Position numbers and translations under genes: made by a program. This document shows positions 1 through 8,523 of a stretch of 17,952 bases of DNA, one piece after another. Source of the stretch: an uncultured Clostridia bacterium (GTDB taxonomy: Bacteria; Bacillota; Clostridia; Christensenellales; Aristaeellaceae). Numbering within the stretch: the stretch's first letter is position 1; each line of letters starts with the position of its first letter. The stretch lies in NCBI GenBank assembly GCA_937907055.1, contig CALCTW010000098.1, positions 1-17,952 on the forward strand, read 5' to 3'. Below the pieces are notes generated by a model. The model did not search any database. It saw nothing but the letters and a program-made list of their open reading frames with translations, and was not told the DNA's origin.

Positions 1-1060
1 CGCTTTCAAACATGGAAGTGCTGCGGCTCATGTTGAAGGTGACCATGCACTGGTACTGGTTCCAGATGTTGACCTGACGATTCAGCTTTTCATCATCGGA
101 CTGGATGGTGAAGTGATTGAGCAGGCTGTCCCAGTGCTTCTTGAGGGCGTTGAACTTGTCTTCAAACTGGGCGTCGGTCTGGAATTCCTTGAGCAGATCA
201 TGGGCGGGTGCCTTGTTGATGATGCCGGGGGCCACGAACTTCTGATCAACGGGATTCTCGCAGTAGCCGAGGGTGAAGATGAAGCTGACCTTTTCGCCGG
301 GCTTGAGCGTGCGGCGGATGCAGTGGCTGCCGATGGGGGCCCAGCCGTGAGCATCGGTGTTCTTGGGAGAGTCGTTCATGACGACATCGGGATCGCCGAA
401 GCCGTTGTACAGACCGATGAAGCTTTCACGATCGGTATCGTAGCCATCGACCTTGGTGTTGACGGCGTAAACGGCGTAATGATTGCGGCGCTCACGGTAT
501 TCGGTCTTGTGATAGATGACAGCGCCGTCGTTTTCGAATTCCATTTCAGCCAGAGCATAGTTGCGCTGGAAGTTGGTGGAGTCGTCCTGAGCATTCCACA
601 GGCAGAACTCGATGAAGCTGTAGAGGGAGATGCTCTTTTCAGCATCGGTGGTGTTTTCCAGCGTCACGCGGGTGACTTCGGCACGATAGCCGCGGGGGAC
701 CATGACGGTCTGCTCCGCCTTGATGCCGTTCTTGGAGGAGAGGATGGTGGTGTAGCCGGTACCGACATGGCACTCGTAGCTGTCCAGCTTGGTCTTGGTG
801 GGCTGCCAGCCGGGATTCCAGACAGTGCCGTTATCATTGATGTAGAAATAGTGACCGCCGACATCGGTGGGCACGTTATTGTAGCGGTAACGGGTGAGAC
901 GCATCAGACGGGCATCCTTGTAGAAGGTGTAGCCGCCGGAGGTGTTGCTCATCAGAGAGAAGAAATCCTCGCTTCCGAGGTAATTGATCCAGGGATAAGG
1001 CGTGTCGGGACGCGTGATGATATACTCGCGTCTGCTGTCATCGAAATAACCGTATTCCAT
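1..1060 (-). CDS. Cellobiose phosphorylase (GH94), N-terminal part, runs off the left edge
   Basis: The gene reads leftwards from the ATG at 1058-1060. About 353 codons are in the window, with no stop before base 1. The start is supported by a GGAGG-type Shine-Dalgarno site (1068-1073, read on the minus strand) seven bases upstream. The N-terminus reads MEYGYFDDSRREYIITRPD, followed by TPYPWINYLGSEDFFSLMSN and GGYTFYKDARLMRLTRYRYN. This is the characteristic opening of GH94 cellobiose phosphorylases (beta-sandwich domain). Known family members are cytoplasmic, about 800 residues long, and split imported cellobiose with phosphate into glucose 1-phosphate and glucose. The catalytic (alpha/alpha)6 barrel with its acid Asp lies beyond the window, so activity cannot be judged. 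Other GH94 specificities such as cellodextrin or chitobiose phosphorylase remain possible, but the N-terminus is closest to the cellobiose type. It is transcribed divergently from the deoA-like gene. Confidence 0.93.
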   Translation of the reverse strand, partial: MEYGYFDDSRREYIITRPDTPYPWINYLGSEDFFSLMSNTSGGYTFYKDARLMRLTRYRYNNVPTDVGGHYFYINDNGTVWNPGWQPTKTKLDSYECHVGTGYTTILSSKNGIKAEQTVMVPRGYRAEVTRVTLENTTDAEKSISLYSFIEFCLWNAQDDSTNFQRNYALAEMEFENDGAVIYHKTEYRERRNHYAVYAVNTKVDGYDTDRESFIGLYNGFGDPDVVMNDSPKNTDAHGWAPIGSHCIRRTLKPGEKVSFIFTLGYCENPVDQKFVAPGIINKAPAHDLLKEFQTDAQFEDKFNALKKHWDSLLNHFTIQSDDEKLNRQVNIWNQYQCMVTFNMSRSTSMFES

Positions 1061-1085
1061 AGTGCAGCCTCCGTGTTTTATTGAC

Positions 1086-1109
1086 AAGCGGATCGAAAAT
1101 CCACCGCTT
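1086..1109. promoter_or_regulatory. Imperfect inverted repeat in the leader, possible operator
   Basis: AAGCGGAT (1086-1093) and ATCCACCGCTT (1099-1109) form an inverted repeat with a small bulge. It lies just downstream of the -10 element and before the Shine-Dalgarno site of the cellobiose phosphorylase gene. A repressor operator (LacI-type regulators often sit here in cellobiose genes) or an mRNA leader hairpin are both possible. No regulator gene is in the window. Confidence 0.35.
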
Positions 1110-1112
1110 ATA

Positions 1113-1141
1113 AGAATAGCATAACAGCGGCGGTTTGTAAA
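1113..1141 (-). promoter_or_regulatory. Sigma-A-type promoter of the cellobiose phosphorylase gene
   Basis: Read on the minus strand there is a -35 TTTACA (1136-1141), a 17-base spacer and a -10 TATTCT (1113-1118). TG sits one base before the -10, giving an extended -10 element. It lies about 50 bases upstream of the start codon, in the correct orientation. The spacing and extended -10 make it a good match, although the -10 itself is 4 of 6. Confidence 0.65.
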
Positions 1142-1449
1142 CGGGAAAGGAGGGTGAATGCGACGAAAAATCATGAAAAATCGGACAGATTTTGCATGAA
1201 CACGGATAAAAAAGGCAATATCCGGAATAAAATGACGCGGATCTTCAGGGGATGAGCGCACCGCGGCTGAAAGGACGGAGGGCCGGCGCGGAATGAACGA
1301 CAGAGAGCGGACACAGGGAAGAAACAGGCGCGGAGGGGAACCAAAGAACGGGGGCGGACGGGCACGGAGCCCGGAGACAGAGAAGGAGCAAGGGGAAAAC
1401 AAGTGAAATGAGAGGGATCGCTTATTAAAAATATGTATAAAGGCGTCAA
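1142..1449. other. Purine-rich intergenic region, no gene seen
   Basis: This stretch separates the divergent cellobiose phosphorylase and deoA-like genes. The plus strand from about 1150 to 1420 is strikingly rich in A and G. A 92-codon minus-strand frame crosses it (1171-1449), but its product is a Pro/Ser/Arg/Phe-rich string, the expected translation of pyrimidine-rich DNA, and it has no convincing ribosome binding site. The last 30 bases become AT-rich (around 1421-1441) ahead of the deoA promoter region. I see no RNA gene or terminator here. Confidence 0.5.
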
Positions 1450-1504
1450 ATGTTTCGAAAATGTTTCATAATATATTTACTTTGTTGCAAAAGTGTGATA
1501 GACT
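1450..1504 (+). promoter_or_regulatory. Probable deoA-like promoter with upstream direct repeat
   Basis: A -35-like TTTACT (1476-1481), a 17-base spacer and a -10-like TAGACT (1499-1504) with an upstream TG lie about 48 bases before the start codon. Upstream, ATGTTTC occurs twice (1450-1456 and 1461-1467), 11 bases apart, about one helical turn. That spacing suits a protein binding site. Both hexamers are 4 of 6, so the assignment is tentative. Confidence 0.4.
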
Positions 1505-1551
1505 CGACAGTGGATCATTCTATTTCACTGCCAAGGAAAGGAAGCCTTTAT

Positions 1552-2874
1552 ATGGATCTTCTCACGATCATTGAAGATAAGAAAAACGGCAGAGAGCTGA
1601 CCGATGAACAGATCGGTGTATTTGTGCGTGCTGCTGCCGAAAAGAGCGCGCCGGACTATCAGCTGGCGGCGCTGCTGATGGCGATCCGGCTGAATGGAAT
1701 GACTGCCCGCGAGACCACGAGCCTGACCATGGCAATGGCGAAAAGCGGGGACATGCTGGAGCCAGATGTGGGCGGTTACGCGCTGGATAAGCATTCCACC
1801 GGCGGCGTGGGCGATACGACGACGCTGGTGCTGGCGCCTCTGGTGGCGGCATGCGGCGGCAAAGTGCTGAAGATGAGCGGCCGCGGTCTGGGACATACCG
1901 GCGGCACGCTGGATAAGCTGGAGAGTATTCCCGGATTGAGCGTGGATATCTCCGGAGAACGGTTTCTTTCCATCGTGCGCGAGGTCGGCTGCGCGGTGGT
2001 GGGGCAGAGCCATGAACTGGCCCCTGCCGACAAGACATTGTACGCGCTGAGAGACGTGACCTCCACGGTGGACAGCATTCCGCTGATCGCCTCGTCCATC
2101 CTGAGCAAGAAATTCGCCGGCGGCGCGCAGGCGATCGTGTTGGATGTGAAGACCGGCAGCGGCGCGATGATGAATACCCTGGAGGGCAGTATCGAGCTGG
2201 CCGAAACGATGGTAAGGATCGGTACACTGGCCGGACGGCGCGTGCGCGCGGTGATCAGCGATATGGATGAACCGCTGGGCAGCCATGTGGGGAACGCGCT
2301 TGAGGTGAAGGAAGCCATTGACGTGCTGAGCGGCAGGACAGCGGGTCCGCTGCTGGATGTGAGCCTGTTCCTGGGATCACAGATGCTGCTGGCCGGCGGT
2401 GTGTGCAATAACGAGGAAGAAGCGAAGAAGCTGCTGATGAACGCGCTGCAAGATGGCAGCGGCCTGAAGAAACTGAAGGAAATGATCAGCGCGCAGGGCG
2501 GTGACGCCCGGGTGTGCGATGATGTGACATTGCTGCCGCAGGCAAAATATATCGCGGATGTAAAAGCCGGAAAGAGCGGCTGGGTGACCGGAATGGACAC
2601 GACGGCGCTTGGGCTGGCAGCCCGCGCGATGGGCGCCGGGCGGATCCGCAAGGAGGACGCGATTGATCCGGCTGTGGGCTTTGTGATGAAAAAGCGGATC
2701 GGTGAAGCGGTAGAGCCGGAGGATGTGCTGTTTACCCTGTATGCCGATAAGGAAGAGGATATCGCGGCAGCAGAGCAGGCGATCCTGACGGCTGTGCGGA
2801 TCGGTGACGCGCCGTGCGCGCCAGCAAAACTGATCCGTGCCGTGGTGAGCCCGGACGGGATCCGGTATCTGTGA
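1552..2874 (+). CDS. deoA: Pyrimidine-nucleoside (thymidine) phosphorylase
   Basis: The protein has 440 residues, the normal size for this family (433-440). The start at 1552 is preferred over an in-frame ATG at 1450 because AAGGAAAGG (1533-1541) precedes it at a good distance and MDLLTIIEDKKNGREL is the usual family N-terminus. The enzyme splits thymidine, deoxyuridine or uridine with phosphate to base and (deoxy)ribose 1-phosphate in the cytoplasm for nucleoside salvage. Visible motifs are the phosphate-binding DKHSTGGVGD (residues 79-88), the family signature SGRGLGHTGGTLDKLE (109-124), and the substrate-binding Arg167, Ser182 and Lys186/187 within YALRDVTSTVDSIPLIASSI and the following residues. 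No frame damage is seen. Whether it is strictly thymidine-specific or broad (Pdp type) cannot be told from sequence alone; in Firmicutes the broad type is common. It heads the plus-strand run of four genes, with 47 bases to the next gene and no terminator between. Confidence 0.95.
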   Translation: MDLLTIIEDKKNGRELTDEQIGVFVRAAAEKSAPDYQLAALLMAIRLNGMTARETTSLTMAMAKSGDMLEPDVGGYALDKHSTGGVGDTTTLVLAPLVAACGGKVLKMSGRGLGHTGGTLDKLESIPGLSVDISGERFLSIVREVGCAVVGQSHELAPADKTLYALRDVTSTVDSIPLIASSILSKKFAGGAQAIVLDVKTGSGAMMNTLEGSIELAETMVRIGTLAGRRVRAVISDMDEPLGSHVGNALEVKEAIDVLSGRTAGPLLDVSLFLGSQMLLAGGVCNNEEEAKKLLMNALQDGSGLKKLKEMISAQGGDARVCDDVTLLPQAKYIADVKAGKSGWVTGMDTTALGLAARAMGAGRIRKEDAIDPAVGFVMKKRIGEAVEPEDVLFTLYADKEEDIAAAEQAILTAVRIGDAPCAPAKLIRAVVSPDGIRYL

Positions 2875-2921
2875 ACGAAACGAAAAAACATATAAAAGCT
2901 GATCAAAAAAGGAGAACGGAA

Positions 2922-4073
2922 ATGAAGAAACTGATTGCTTGGATCCTGATGGCCTGCATGATGACGGGCTGCGCGCTGGCCGGTGAAGAGGTAAAGGGCA
3001 GCTTTACCGGTGAGGAACTGACCGGTTATGTGAGCAATGTGCTGGATATGTTCATGAACAGTGACAATGTGAACGGCATGGACATCGAAGGAATGCCGTG
3101 CTATGAGATGGACGGCGAGAGCGTGTTCCTGATCCTGGATGAGAACGAAGAACTGGCCGGGGATGCCAATGTGTATCAGATCGGCATGAACGAGCTGCCG
3201 GATATCCGCGGGATCCGCCGCGGCGACAGCGTGAACGTGCTGTTTGAAAAGTATCCGAATGACAACCCCTCGCTGAAGGGCACGGAATACGCGGCGCTGC
3301 TGTACATGGAAGGCGATCTCGCGCGTGACGGCGTGGTGCGCATGGGTTATGTGTCCCGCGAGAAGAACAGGATCGCGGGAGTATATTACGCCGAACTGAC
3401 CGCGCTGGGCGAAGGAATGCCTGTGAACGCGCGGATGGTCATCTACGCGATCGAGCATGATATGATCGCGGATGTTATCTACTGCGATACCGAGATCGAA
3501 CGCGAGGAAGCAGAGATGCTGATCGAGGAACTGACCGACGCGCAGGAGAGCGGACTGTATCAGCCCGCGATCGATTCCGGTTTCGGCAGCGAGAGCGAGA
3601 TCTTCGGACGTGAAGACCTGTATTTCAGCGGACTGGACATGGTGGGACTGACCTACGAGGATGTTGTGGCGCAGTACGGTGAGCCGGACGCTGACGAGAT
3701 GCTGAAGGACGAGGAAGCCGGCGTAACCCTGCGCGTGGCCGACTGGGGCGATAATTTCCAGATCATCTTCGTTTATGACGCGGACGGTAATTTTGTAAGA
3801 ACGCATTCTGTGCGGATCTACGGCGCGGACTTTGAAGGCCCGCGCGGCGTGAAAGTGGGCGACAGCGTGGTCAACACGATGGAGCGCTTCTATCACGAAG
3901 AGGATGCCGGTATGCTGTACGGCAACGGACATGACCTGCCCTGGGCGCAGTTGCAGACCACCGATACAGCGGTCACACTGGTGTATGCCTGTGAGGTGGA
4001 AGGACAGACGGCTGTGCTGCATATGACCTTCTGCAATGATATGCTGAACGAGATTCTGGTGACGCTGGAATAA
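2922..4073 (+). CDS. Secreted or lipoprotein of unknown function with duplicated GDSV motif
   Basis: The protein has 383 residues. The start at 2922 follows AAGGAG (2909-2914) seven bases upstream. An N-terminal signal is plain: MKK, a hydrophobic stretch (4-15), then TGCALAGEE. Cleavage could be lipoprotein-type at Cys17 (a poor lipobox, Met at -3) or signal peptidase I after ALA (residue 20). The mature protein is acidic. It contains two related segments, IRGIRRGDSVNVLFEKYPND (about residue 96) and PRGVKVGDSVVNTMERFYHE (about residue 306). Each is preceded or followed by Tyr/Gly-rich beta-type sequence, suggesting an internal duplication. A third related stretch, VGLTYEDVVAQYGEPDADEM (about residue 243), resembles the SmpA/BamE-like pattern of small outer-surface domains. 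I do not recognise a named family. It lies 54 bases before the TPR-repeat gene and is probably cotranscribed with it, so a shared envelope role is plausible. Confidence 0.85.
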   Translation: MKKLIAWILMACMMTGCALAGEEVKGSFTGEELTGYVSNVLDMFMNSDNVNGMDIEGMPCYEMDGESVFLILDENEELAGDANVYQIGMNELPDIRGIRRGDSVNVLFEKYPNDNPSLKGTEYAALLYMEGDLARDGVVRMGYVSREKNRIAGVYYAELTALGEGMPVNARMVIYAIEHDMIADVIYCDTEIEREEAEMLIEELTDAQESGLYQPAIDSGFGSESEIFGREDLYFSGLDMVGLTYEDVVAQYGEPDADEMLKDEEAGVTLRVADWGDNFQIIFVYDADGNFVRTHSVRIYGADFEGPRGVKVGDSVVNTMERFYHEEDAGMLYGNGHDLPWAQLQTTDTAVTLVYACEVEGQTAVLHMTFCNDMLNEILVTLE

Positions 4074-4127
4074 CGGCATCGGTGATAAAGCCGGTTTTTC
4101 TGATTTGTTGAAAAAGGAACGGTAAGT

Positions 4128-7043
4128 ATGAGGATCGATCTTTCCTGTCCGGTGGAGCTGCGTGAATGCGCGCTGCCCACGGAAGAATACAAGGTATGCG
4201 ATATGACGCTTTTCAACCTGAGTGAAAAGGCGGTGAAGAGCGTACAGGCATGCTTTATTTGCTATGATGAGCAGGGCGAGGAAATGGCGCGCAGCGTGGA
4301 GCGGGTGCTGACCGATGACGCGCAGCCGCGTTCATCCTTTACCATGAGCACTGTGGTGGAGGAGGCCGTGGAAGCCGCCGGGCTGGAAGTGATCTTCGAG
4401 AAGGTATTCTATGAGGACGGCACGGTGTGGCGCCGGACGCCCGGTGAGGCGGCGGAATTTCAGCCGACACCGATGCTGAGCGGGAACCGGCTGGAGATGA
4501 TCCGCCAGATGGCCGGTGAGGACGCGATCACTTATCCGAGCGATCAGGGCGCGGTGTGGGTGTGCGTATGCGGACGCCCGAACGCCGCCGGTGAAGACAC
4601 CTGCAGGCGGTGCGGCCGGGACAAGCATGATGTGTTCATCCAATATAACGAAGCGGCTGTGGAAAAGAACATCTTTGAGATGGAGAGCCGCCTGGAGGAA
4701 GAACAGCGCCTTGAACGAGAACGGGCGCGCGAAGAACAGCGCAGGAAGGAAGAAGCGCTGAGAAAGCGCCGCCGCCGCAGGAACAGGGTGATCGGCCTGA
4801 GCAGCACGGCTGTTGTGGTGGGTGTGCTGGGCTTCGGCGTGTACTTCCACGCGATCCCCTATTACCGGTATTCCAGTGCCATGCGGAAGATGGAAAACCG
4901 CAGTTATGAGGATGCCAAAAAGATCTTCGCGGAGCTGGACGAGCAATGCAAATGGTTTTTGCAGGATAAGGATTTCAGAGGTCAGATCCTGGAGTGCGAT
5001 TACAGAGCGGCAAAAGCGCTGTACAATGACGGGAACGCCAGTTTTGCCTCGCTGGAGGCGGCCTGGAAGGCGTTTGATCAGCTGAGCGATATCAGGACTT
5101 ATTATCCGGAGACAGAGGATCCCGGCATCTACGGTGAGAACGGCGGATATAAGGACAGCGCTCTTCTTTCCAAACAGGCGCGGTACGCTTATGCCGAGAA
5201 GCTGCTGCAGCAGGGGAACTGGAACGAGGCGATCGCGGCGTATGACAATGTGCCGGGATACAGCGACGGGGAAGCGAAGAAGACCTACGCGCGGTATCAG
5301 ATCGCAAAAGAGACCATGCAGAGCGGGGATTATGAGAAGGCGTACAAGCTGTTCACGGGCAGCGAGCTCAAGGGCTACGAGGACTGTGATCAGCTGGCGA
5401 CAGAATGCCGTTATCTGCAGGCGCAGAACTGCATGATCGCCGGGGATTACTTAAAGGCGGTGGAACTGTATACCGCGCTCGGCAACTATAAAGAGAGCAG
5501 CCTGAACCTGCAGAAGGCCTATTACGCGCAGGGTGACAAGCTGTTTAATGAAGCGGATTATAACGGCGCTGCCGAGTATTTCCTGAAGGTGAGCAACTAC
5601 TCTGATGCCTACCGCCGCGCGACTCAGTGCCTGTATGAACCGGCGCTGAAGTTGATGGAGGAAGGCAGATATCAGGAAGCCGCGGACAGCTTCAGCAAGA
5701 TCATCAACTACAATGACAGCCATGAGAAGATGCAGGAATGCTATTACCTGATGGCAAAGGCCTGCGCGGACAAGGAAGACTGGGACGGCGCGGTCGCCTA
5801 TCTGGACAAGATCCCCGAATATGAAGAAGGAATCGAGCTGCGCAAGGAATGCATCTATGTGCCCGCGATGAAGGCGCTGGAAGAGGGCCGAGAGGATGAC
5901 GCGCTGGAGATGTTCATCCTGATTGGCGATTACAAGGACGCGAAGGAATACGCCTCGCATCTGCTGTATGCCCGCGGGATCGGGTACATGAATGAGAAGA
6001 ACTGGGAGGCGGCTGCCGAGGTCTTCGCCCGGCTTGGAGATTATCGTGAGAGCGAAGCGGAACTGAAGAGCGCTCGCTACGGGATCGCGCTGAACAGGAT
6101 CGATTCCGGTGATTACGATGAAGCGATCGAGATCCTGACGGAACTGGGCAATTACGAGAAGGCGCAGGATTATATCCATCTGGCGGAATACCGCAAAGCG
6201 GAGAAACTGCTGGAGAACAAGGAATACGTGTCGGCCGCGGAAGCGTTTGAACAGCTGGGCGACTATAAGGACAGCCATGAACGCTATTCTGAGTGCATCT
6301 ATCGCCGCGCGATGGAGCTTTCCGGTGAGAACGACCTTGAAGGCGCTGTGCTGATGCTGAAGATGATCCCCGGTTACTCCGATGCCGACAAGCTGCTGAA
6401 GCGCTACGGCTATGACGCGGCCAAGGCGATGGAAGACGCGGGCGACCTGAGCGCGGCCGCGCGGATGTATGACGAACTGGGGGACTATTCAGACGCCGGA
6501 AAGCGGGCCGGAGAGTGCCGCGATCAGTATTATGCCACGGCCTATACGAACGCGCTGGATGCTTACACTGCCGGTGATTACGCGACTGTGATTGAGCTGC
6601 TGGAGCCGCTGGACATGAGCGCTGTGGGCAGTCAGTACGCGGACCTGAAGGAAATGTATCAGCAGAGTTGTTATGTGCTGGCGAACCGTCTGTATGAAAA
6701 CGGGGATGTGTACGGCGCGTACGCGTACTATAAGCGTATCCCGAATTTCAAGGATGTGGCTGAGAAAAAGCTGAACCGCACCTGCTACCGTATGCTGGGT
6801 ACCTGGGAATCCGCCAAGGGGCAGATCCTGATCTTCCGTGAGGATGGTACCTGCACGATCGAGGGACGGGATTATTACTTCAATGTACCGAGTCAGTATT
6901 CCCTGTATACGGGAGACCGTGCCGAGTCGCTGAAGCTGACCTATGAGATCGTGGACAGCCGGAACAATGACATGACACTGAAGAACAAATCGACCGGATC
7001 TTATTACCGTCTGACGCGCGTGACAGAAGAAAGCGCGGAATAA
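4128..7043 (+). CDS. Zinc-ribbon, single-TM protein with long TPR-like repeat array
   Basis: The protein has 971 residues. The start at 4128 is nine bases after AAGGA (4114-4118). The order of parts is as follows. Residues 1-135 form a beta-rich N-terminal domain. A treble-Cys zinc ribbon of RanBP2-like spacing follows (Trp144, Cys146, Cys148, Cys159, Cys162). Residues 176-220 are a highly charged Glu/Arg helix, probably coiled coil. One membrane helix spans 221-241. About 15 helical repeats follow (roughly 246-890), each close to the pattern A-x-x-L-x-x-G-x-Y-x-x-A-x-x-x-F-x-x-L-G-x-Y-x-D-S. Finally there is a small beta domain (about 893-971) beginning LGTWESAKGQILIFREDGTC, lipocalin-like in appearance. 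The positive residues before the helix predict a cytoplasmic zinc ribbon and extracellular repeats. Such repeats usually bind proteins. No enzyme motif is visible. It is 24 bases from the downstream acyltransferase start, so an envelope-assembly context is likely. Confidence 0.88.
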   Translation: MRIDLSCPVELRECALPTEEYKVCDMTLFNLSEKAVKSVQACFICYDEQGEEMARSVERVLTDDAQPRSSFTMSTVVEEAVEAAGLEVIFEKVFYEDGTVWRRTPGEAAEFQPTPMLSGNRLEMIRQMAGEDAITYPSDQGAVWVCVCGRPNAAGEDTCRRCGRDKHDVFIQYNEAAVEKNIFEMESRLEEEQRLERERAREEQRRKEEALRKRRRRRNRVIGLSSTAVVVGVLGFGVYFHAIPYYRYSSAMRKMENRSYEDAKKIFAELDEQCKWFLQDKDFRGQILECDYRAAKALYNDGNASFASLEAAWKAFDQLSDIRTYYPETEDPGIYGENGGYKDSALLSKQARYAYAEKLLQQGNWNEAIAAYDNVPGYSDGEAKKTYARYQIAKETMQSGDYEKAYKLFTGSELKGYEDCDQLATECRYLQAQNCMIAGDYLKAVELYTALGNYKESSLNLQKAYYAQGDKLFNEADYNGAAEYFLKVSNYSDAYRRATQCLYEPALKLMEEGRYQEAADSFSKIINYNDSHEKMQECYYLMAKACADKEDWDGAVAYLDKIPEYEEGIELRKECIYVPAMKALEEGREDDALEMFILIGDYKDAKEYASHLLYARGIGYMNEKNWEAAAEVFARLGDYRESEAELKSARYGIALNRIDSGDYDEAIEILTELGNYEKAQDYIHLAEYRKAEKLLENKEYVSAAEAFEQLGDYKDSHERYSECIYRRAMELSGENDLEGAVLMLKMIPGYSDADKLLKRYGYDAAKAMEDAGDLSAAARMYDELGDYSDAGKRAGECRDQYYATAYTNALDAYTAGDYATVIELLEPLDMSAVGSQYADLKEMYQQSCYVLANRLYENGDVYGAYAYYKRIPNFKDVAEKKLNRTCYRMLGTWESAKGQILIFREDGTCTIEGRDYYFNVPSQYSLYTGDRAESLKLTYEIVDSRNNDMTLKNKSTGSYYRLTRVTEESAE

Positions 7044-7065
7044 AAAGATGAATAAGGAGCCTTTG

Positions 7066-8373
7066 ATGGAGAATAAAACGATCAGAGGCGGAAATACCGG
7101 AAATGAAACAACAGACGGCGCCGCGAAAAACACGGCGCCGTGTTTCATCAAAAGAGTGTTTCTGCCTTACCTGTCAGATCAGGATGACCGGGTGGTGGAT
7201 GTGCTGTTCGGCCTGAGAGTGATCTTTATCTGGATCATCGCGTGGTTTCATATCTGGCAGCAGAGCTGGCTGACACCGCATATCGGCAGCGTATATCTGG
7301 ATTTTCTGGTGCGCAGCGGATATGAATGGGTGGACGCGATGCTGCTGCTGAGCGGGTTTTTGCTGATGCTGCCGTACGCGAACGGCAAAAAGATGGATGT
7401 CGGCGCGTTTTACCGCAAACGATTCGCGCGGATCATGCCCTCTTATGTGCTTTGTATCATCGTGCTGATGGCAGTCGTGGTACTGCCGGGACACAAGTAC
7501 GGGGATGTGAAGACAGGCGCGGCGGATATTCTGGCGCATCTGACCTTTACCCATAACCTGTTCCCGTTCAGCTATACAGGTTCTCCGCTGAACGGCGTGC
7601 TGTGGACACTGGCGGTGGAGGTGCAGTTCTACGCGCTGTTCCCGTTCCTGGCGGGCGCGTTCGGAAAGCATCCGTGGAAGACAGTGACGGTGATGGGGAT
7701 CGCGGCGTTCATTTTCAGGTTTATCGTTTCCGCGATGGGGGACACGACACTGTACATCAATCAGCTGCCGGCGTTCCTGGATGTTTACGCGATCGGCTTT
7801 GCGGGGGCGAAAGGGTATGTGCTGCTGCGGAAACGGCTGACAGGCATACACGGGAAAAAGAAGATCCTGATCCACGCGGCCTTCACGCTGCTGATGATCG
7901 GCGCTGTGATCGTGATCGTATGGATTTTGCAGGATCAGGCCGCTGAGTTATCCTATGATAAGCTGCGGCTTGGACAGATGAGCAGACGCTTTCCGTTTGC
8001 TCTGGCAGTGATGACGCTGATGATGAGCGCGGCCTTCAGCCTCGCTCCGGTGCGCTTTCTGCTGGGCAACAGGGTGATGCGCTTCCTGAGCGGCGTGACA
8101 TTCCAGTTCTATATGTACCATCAGGCGATCGCCGTATTTCTGAGAGAGAATCATGTGCCGGAATATGTTTCGTCAGATCCGCATATGGATCCGGTCTGGC
8201 AGGTGCAATACACATGGATCTGTATCGGGATCGCGTTGGCGCTTTCCATCCTGATCACCTACGCGGTGGAGAAACCCTGCGGAAAAGCCATAGAAAAGGC
8301 CTTCAGGAAGGCCGATGAGCGGCATAAACAAAGGATACGGAAGCGCACGGAAAAGGCCGCTGAAGGCAAATAA
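7066..8373 (+). CDS. Acyltransferase-3 family integral membrane protein
   Basis: The protein has 435 residues. The ATG at 7066 is chosen over the one at 7048 because AAGGAG (7054-7059) stands six bases before it. A hydrophilic N-terminus of about 40 residues is followed by about ten membrane helices. Family hallmarks are the Arg51-x10-His62 pair in GLRVIFIWIIAWFH (the His is the presumed catalytic residue), YRKRFARIMPSY (about 115-126), and LWTLAVEVQFYALFP (about 178-192) with its conserved Trp and Glu. Members such as OatA, OafA and WecH transfer acetyl or other acyl groups across the membrane to cell-wall or surface glycans. No C-terminal SGNH esterase domain is present; the protein ends in a basic tail. 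The acceptor here is unknown. It is the last gene of the plus-strand run, and no plus-strand terminator with a U-tract follows it. Confidence 0.92.
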   Translation: MENKTIRGGNTGNETTDGAAKNTAPCFIKRVFLPYLSDQDDRVVDVLFGLRVIFIWIIAWFHIWQQSWLTPHIGSVYLDFLVRSGYEWVDAMLLLSGFLLMLPYANGKKMDVGAFYRKRFARIMPSYVLCIIVLMAVVVLPGHKYGDVKTGAADILAHLTFTHNLFPFSYTGSPLNGVLWTLAVEVQFYALFPFLAGAFGKHPWKTVTVMGIAAFIFRFIVSAMGDTTLYINQLPAFLDVYAIGFAGAKGYVLLRKRLTGIHGKKKILIHAAFTLLMIGAVIVIVWILQDQAAELSYDKLRLGQMSRRFPFALAVMTLMMSAAFSLAPVRFLLGNRVMRFLSGVTFQFYMYHQAIAVFLRENHVPEYVSSDPHMDPVWQVQYTWICIGIALALSILITYAVEKPCGKAIEKAFRKADERHKQRIRKRTEKAAEGK

Positions 8374-8469
8374 ACAAGGGCTGTGATGAACAGAAAAGAC
8401 GGTGAACGCGCCTTGCGCGATGAATGACCGCTCAAACAAATAACAAGGGTAAAGTAAAAATGAATGAGA

Positions 8470-8505
8470 CGATCCTGTGAACTGCATGATGCGGAAACAG
8501 GATCG
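8470..8505. repeat. Nine-base inverted repeat downstream of the acyltransferase gene
   Basis: CGATCCTGT (8470-8478) and ACAGGATCG (8497-8505) are perfect complements around an 18-base loop. There is no U-tract on the plus strand. On the minus strand only a weak T-rich stretch follows. It may be a 3' end stabiliser for the plus-strand transcript or a weak second terminator for minus-strand transcripts. The rest of 8374-8523 holds no gene that I can support. Confidence 0.4.
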
Positions 8506-8523
8506 AAACAGAAAAAAGAATAT

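Noticed and set aside
113..1084. Plus-strand open frame of 323 codons
   Set aside because: It is antisense to the clear cellobiose phosphorylase gene, and its product is a repetitive Val/Gly/Asp/Ala string with no family features. It is a by-product of GC-rich codon use.
1450..1551. Longer N-terminus for the deoA-like protein
   Set aside because: The extra 34 residues are unlike the family, overlap the putative promoter, and lack a ribosome binding site. The 1552 start gives the standard length and N-terminus.
1776..4079. Minus-strand open frame of 767 codons across deoA and the unknown secreted protein
   Set aside because: It is antisense to two well-supported genes with good ribosome binding sites. 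Its translation is His/Arg/Ser-rich and crosses the intergenic gap without any domain.
8407..8419. Short hairpin CGCGC-CTT-GCGCG as terminator
   Set aside because: It has a five-base stem and no U-tract; it is too weak to support.
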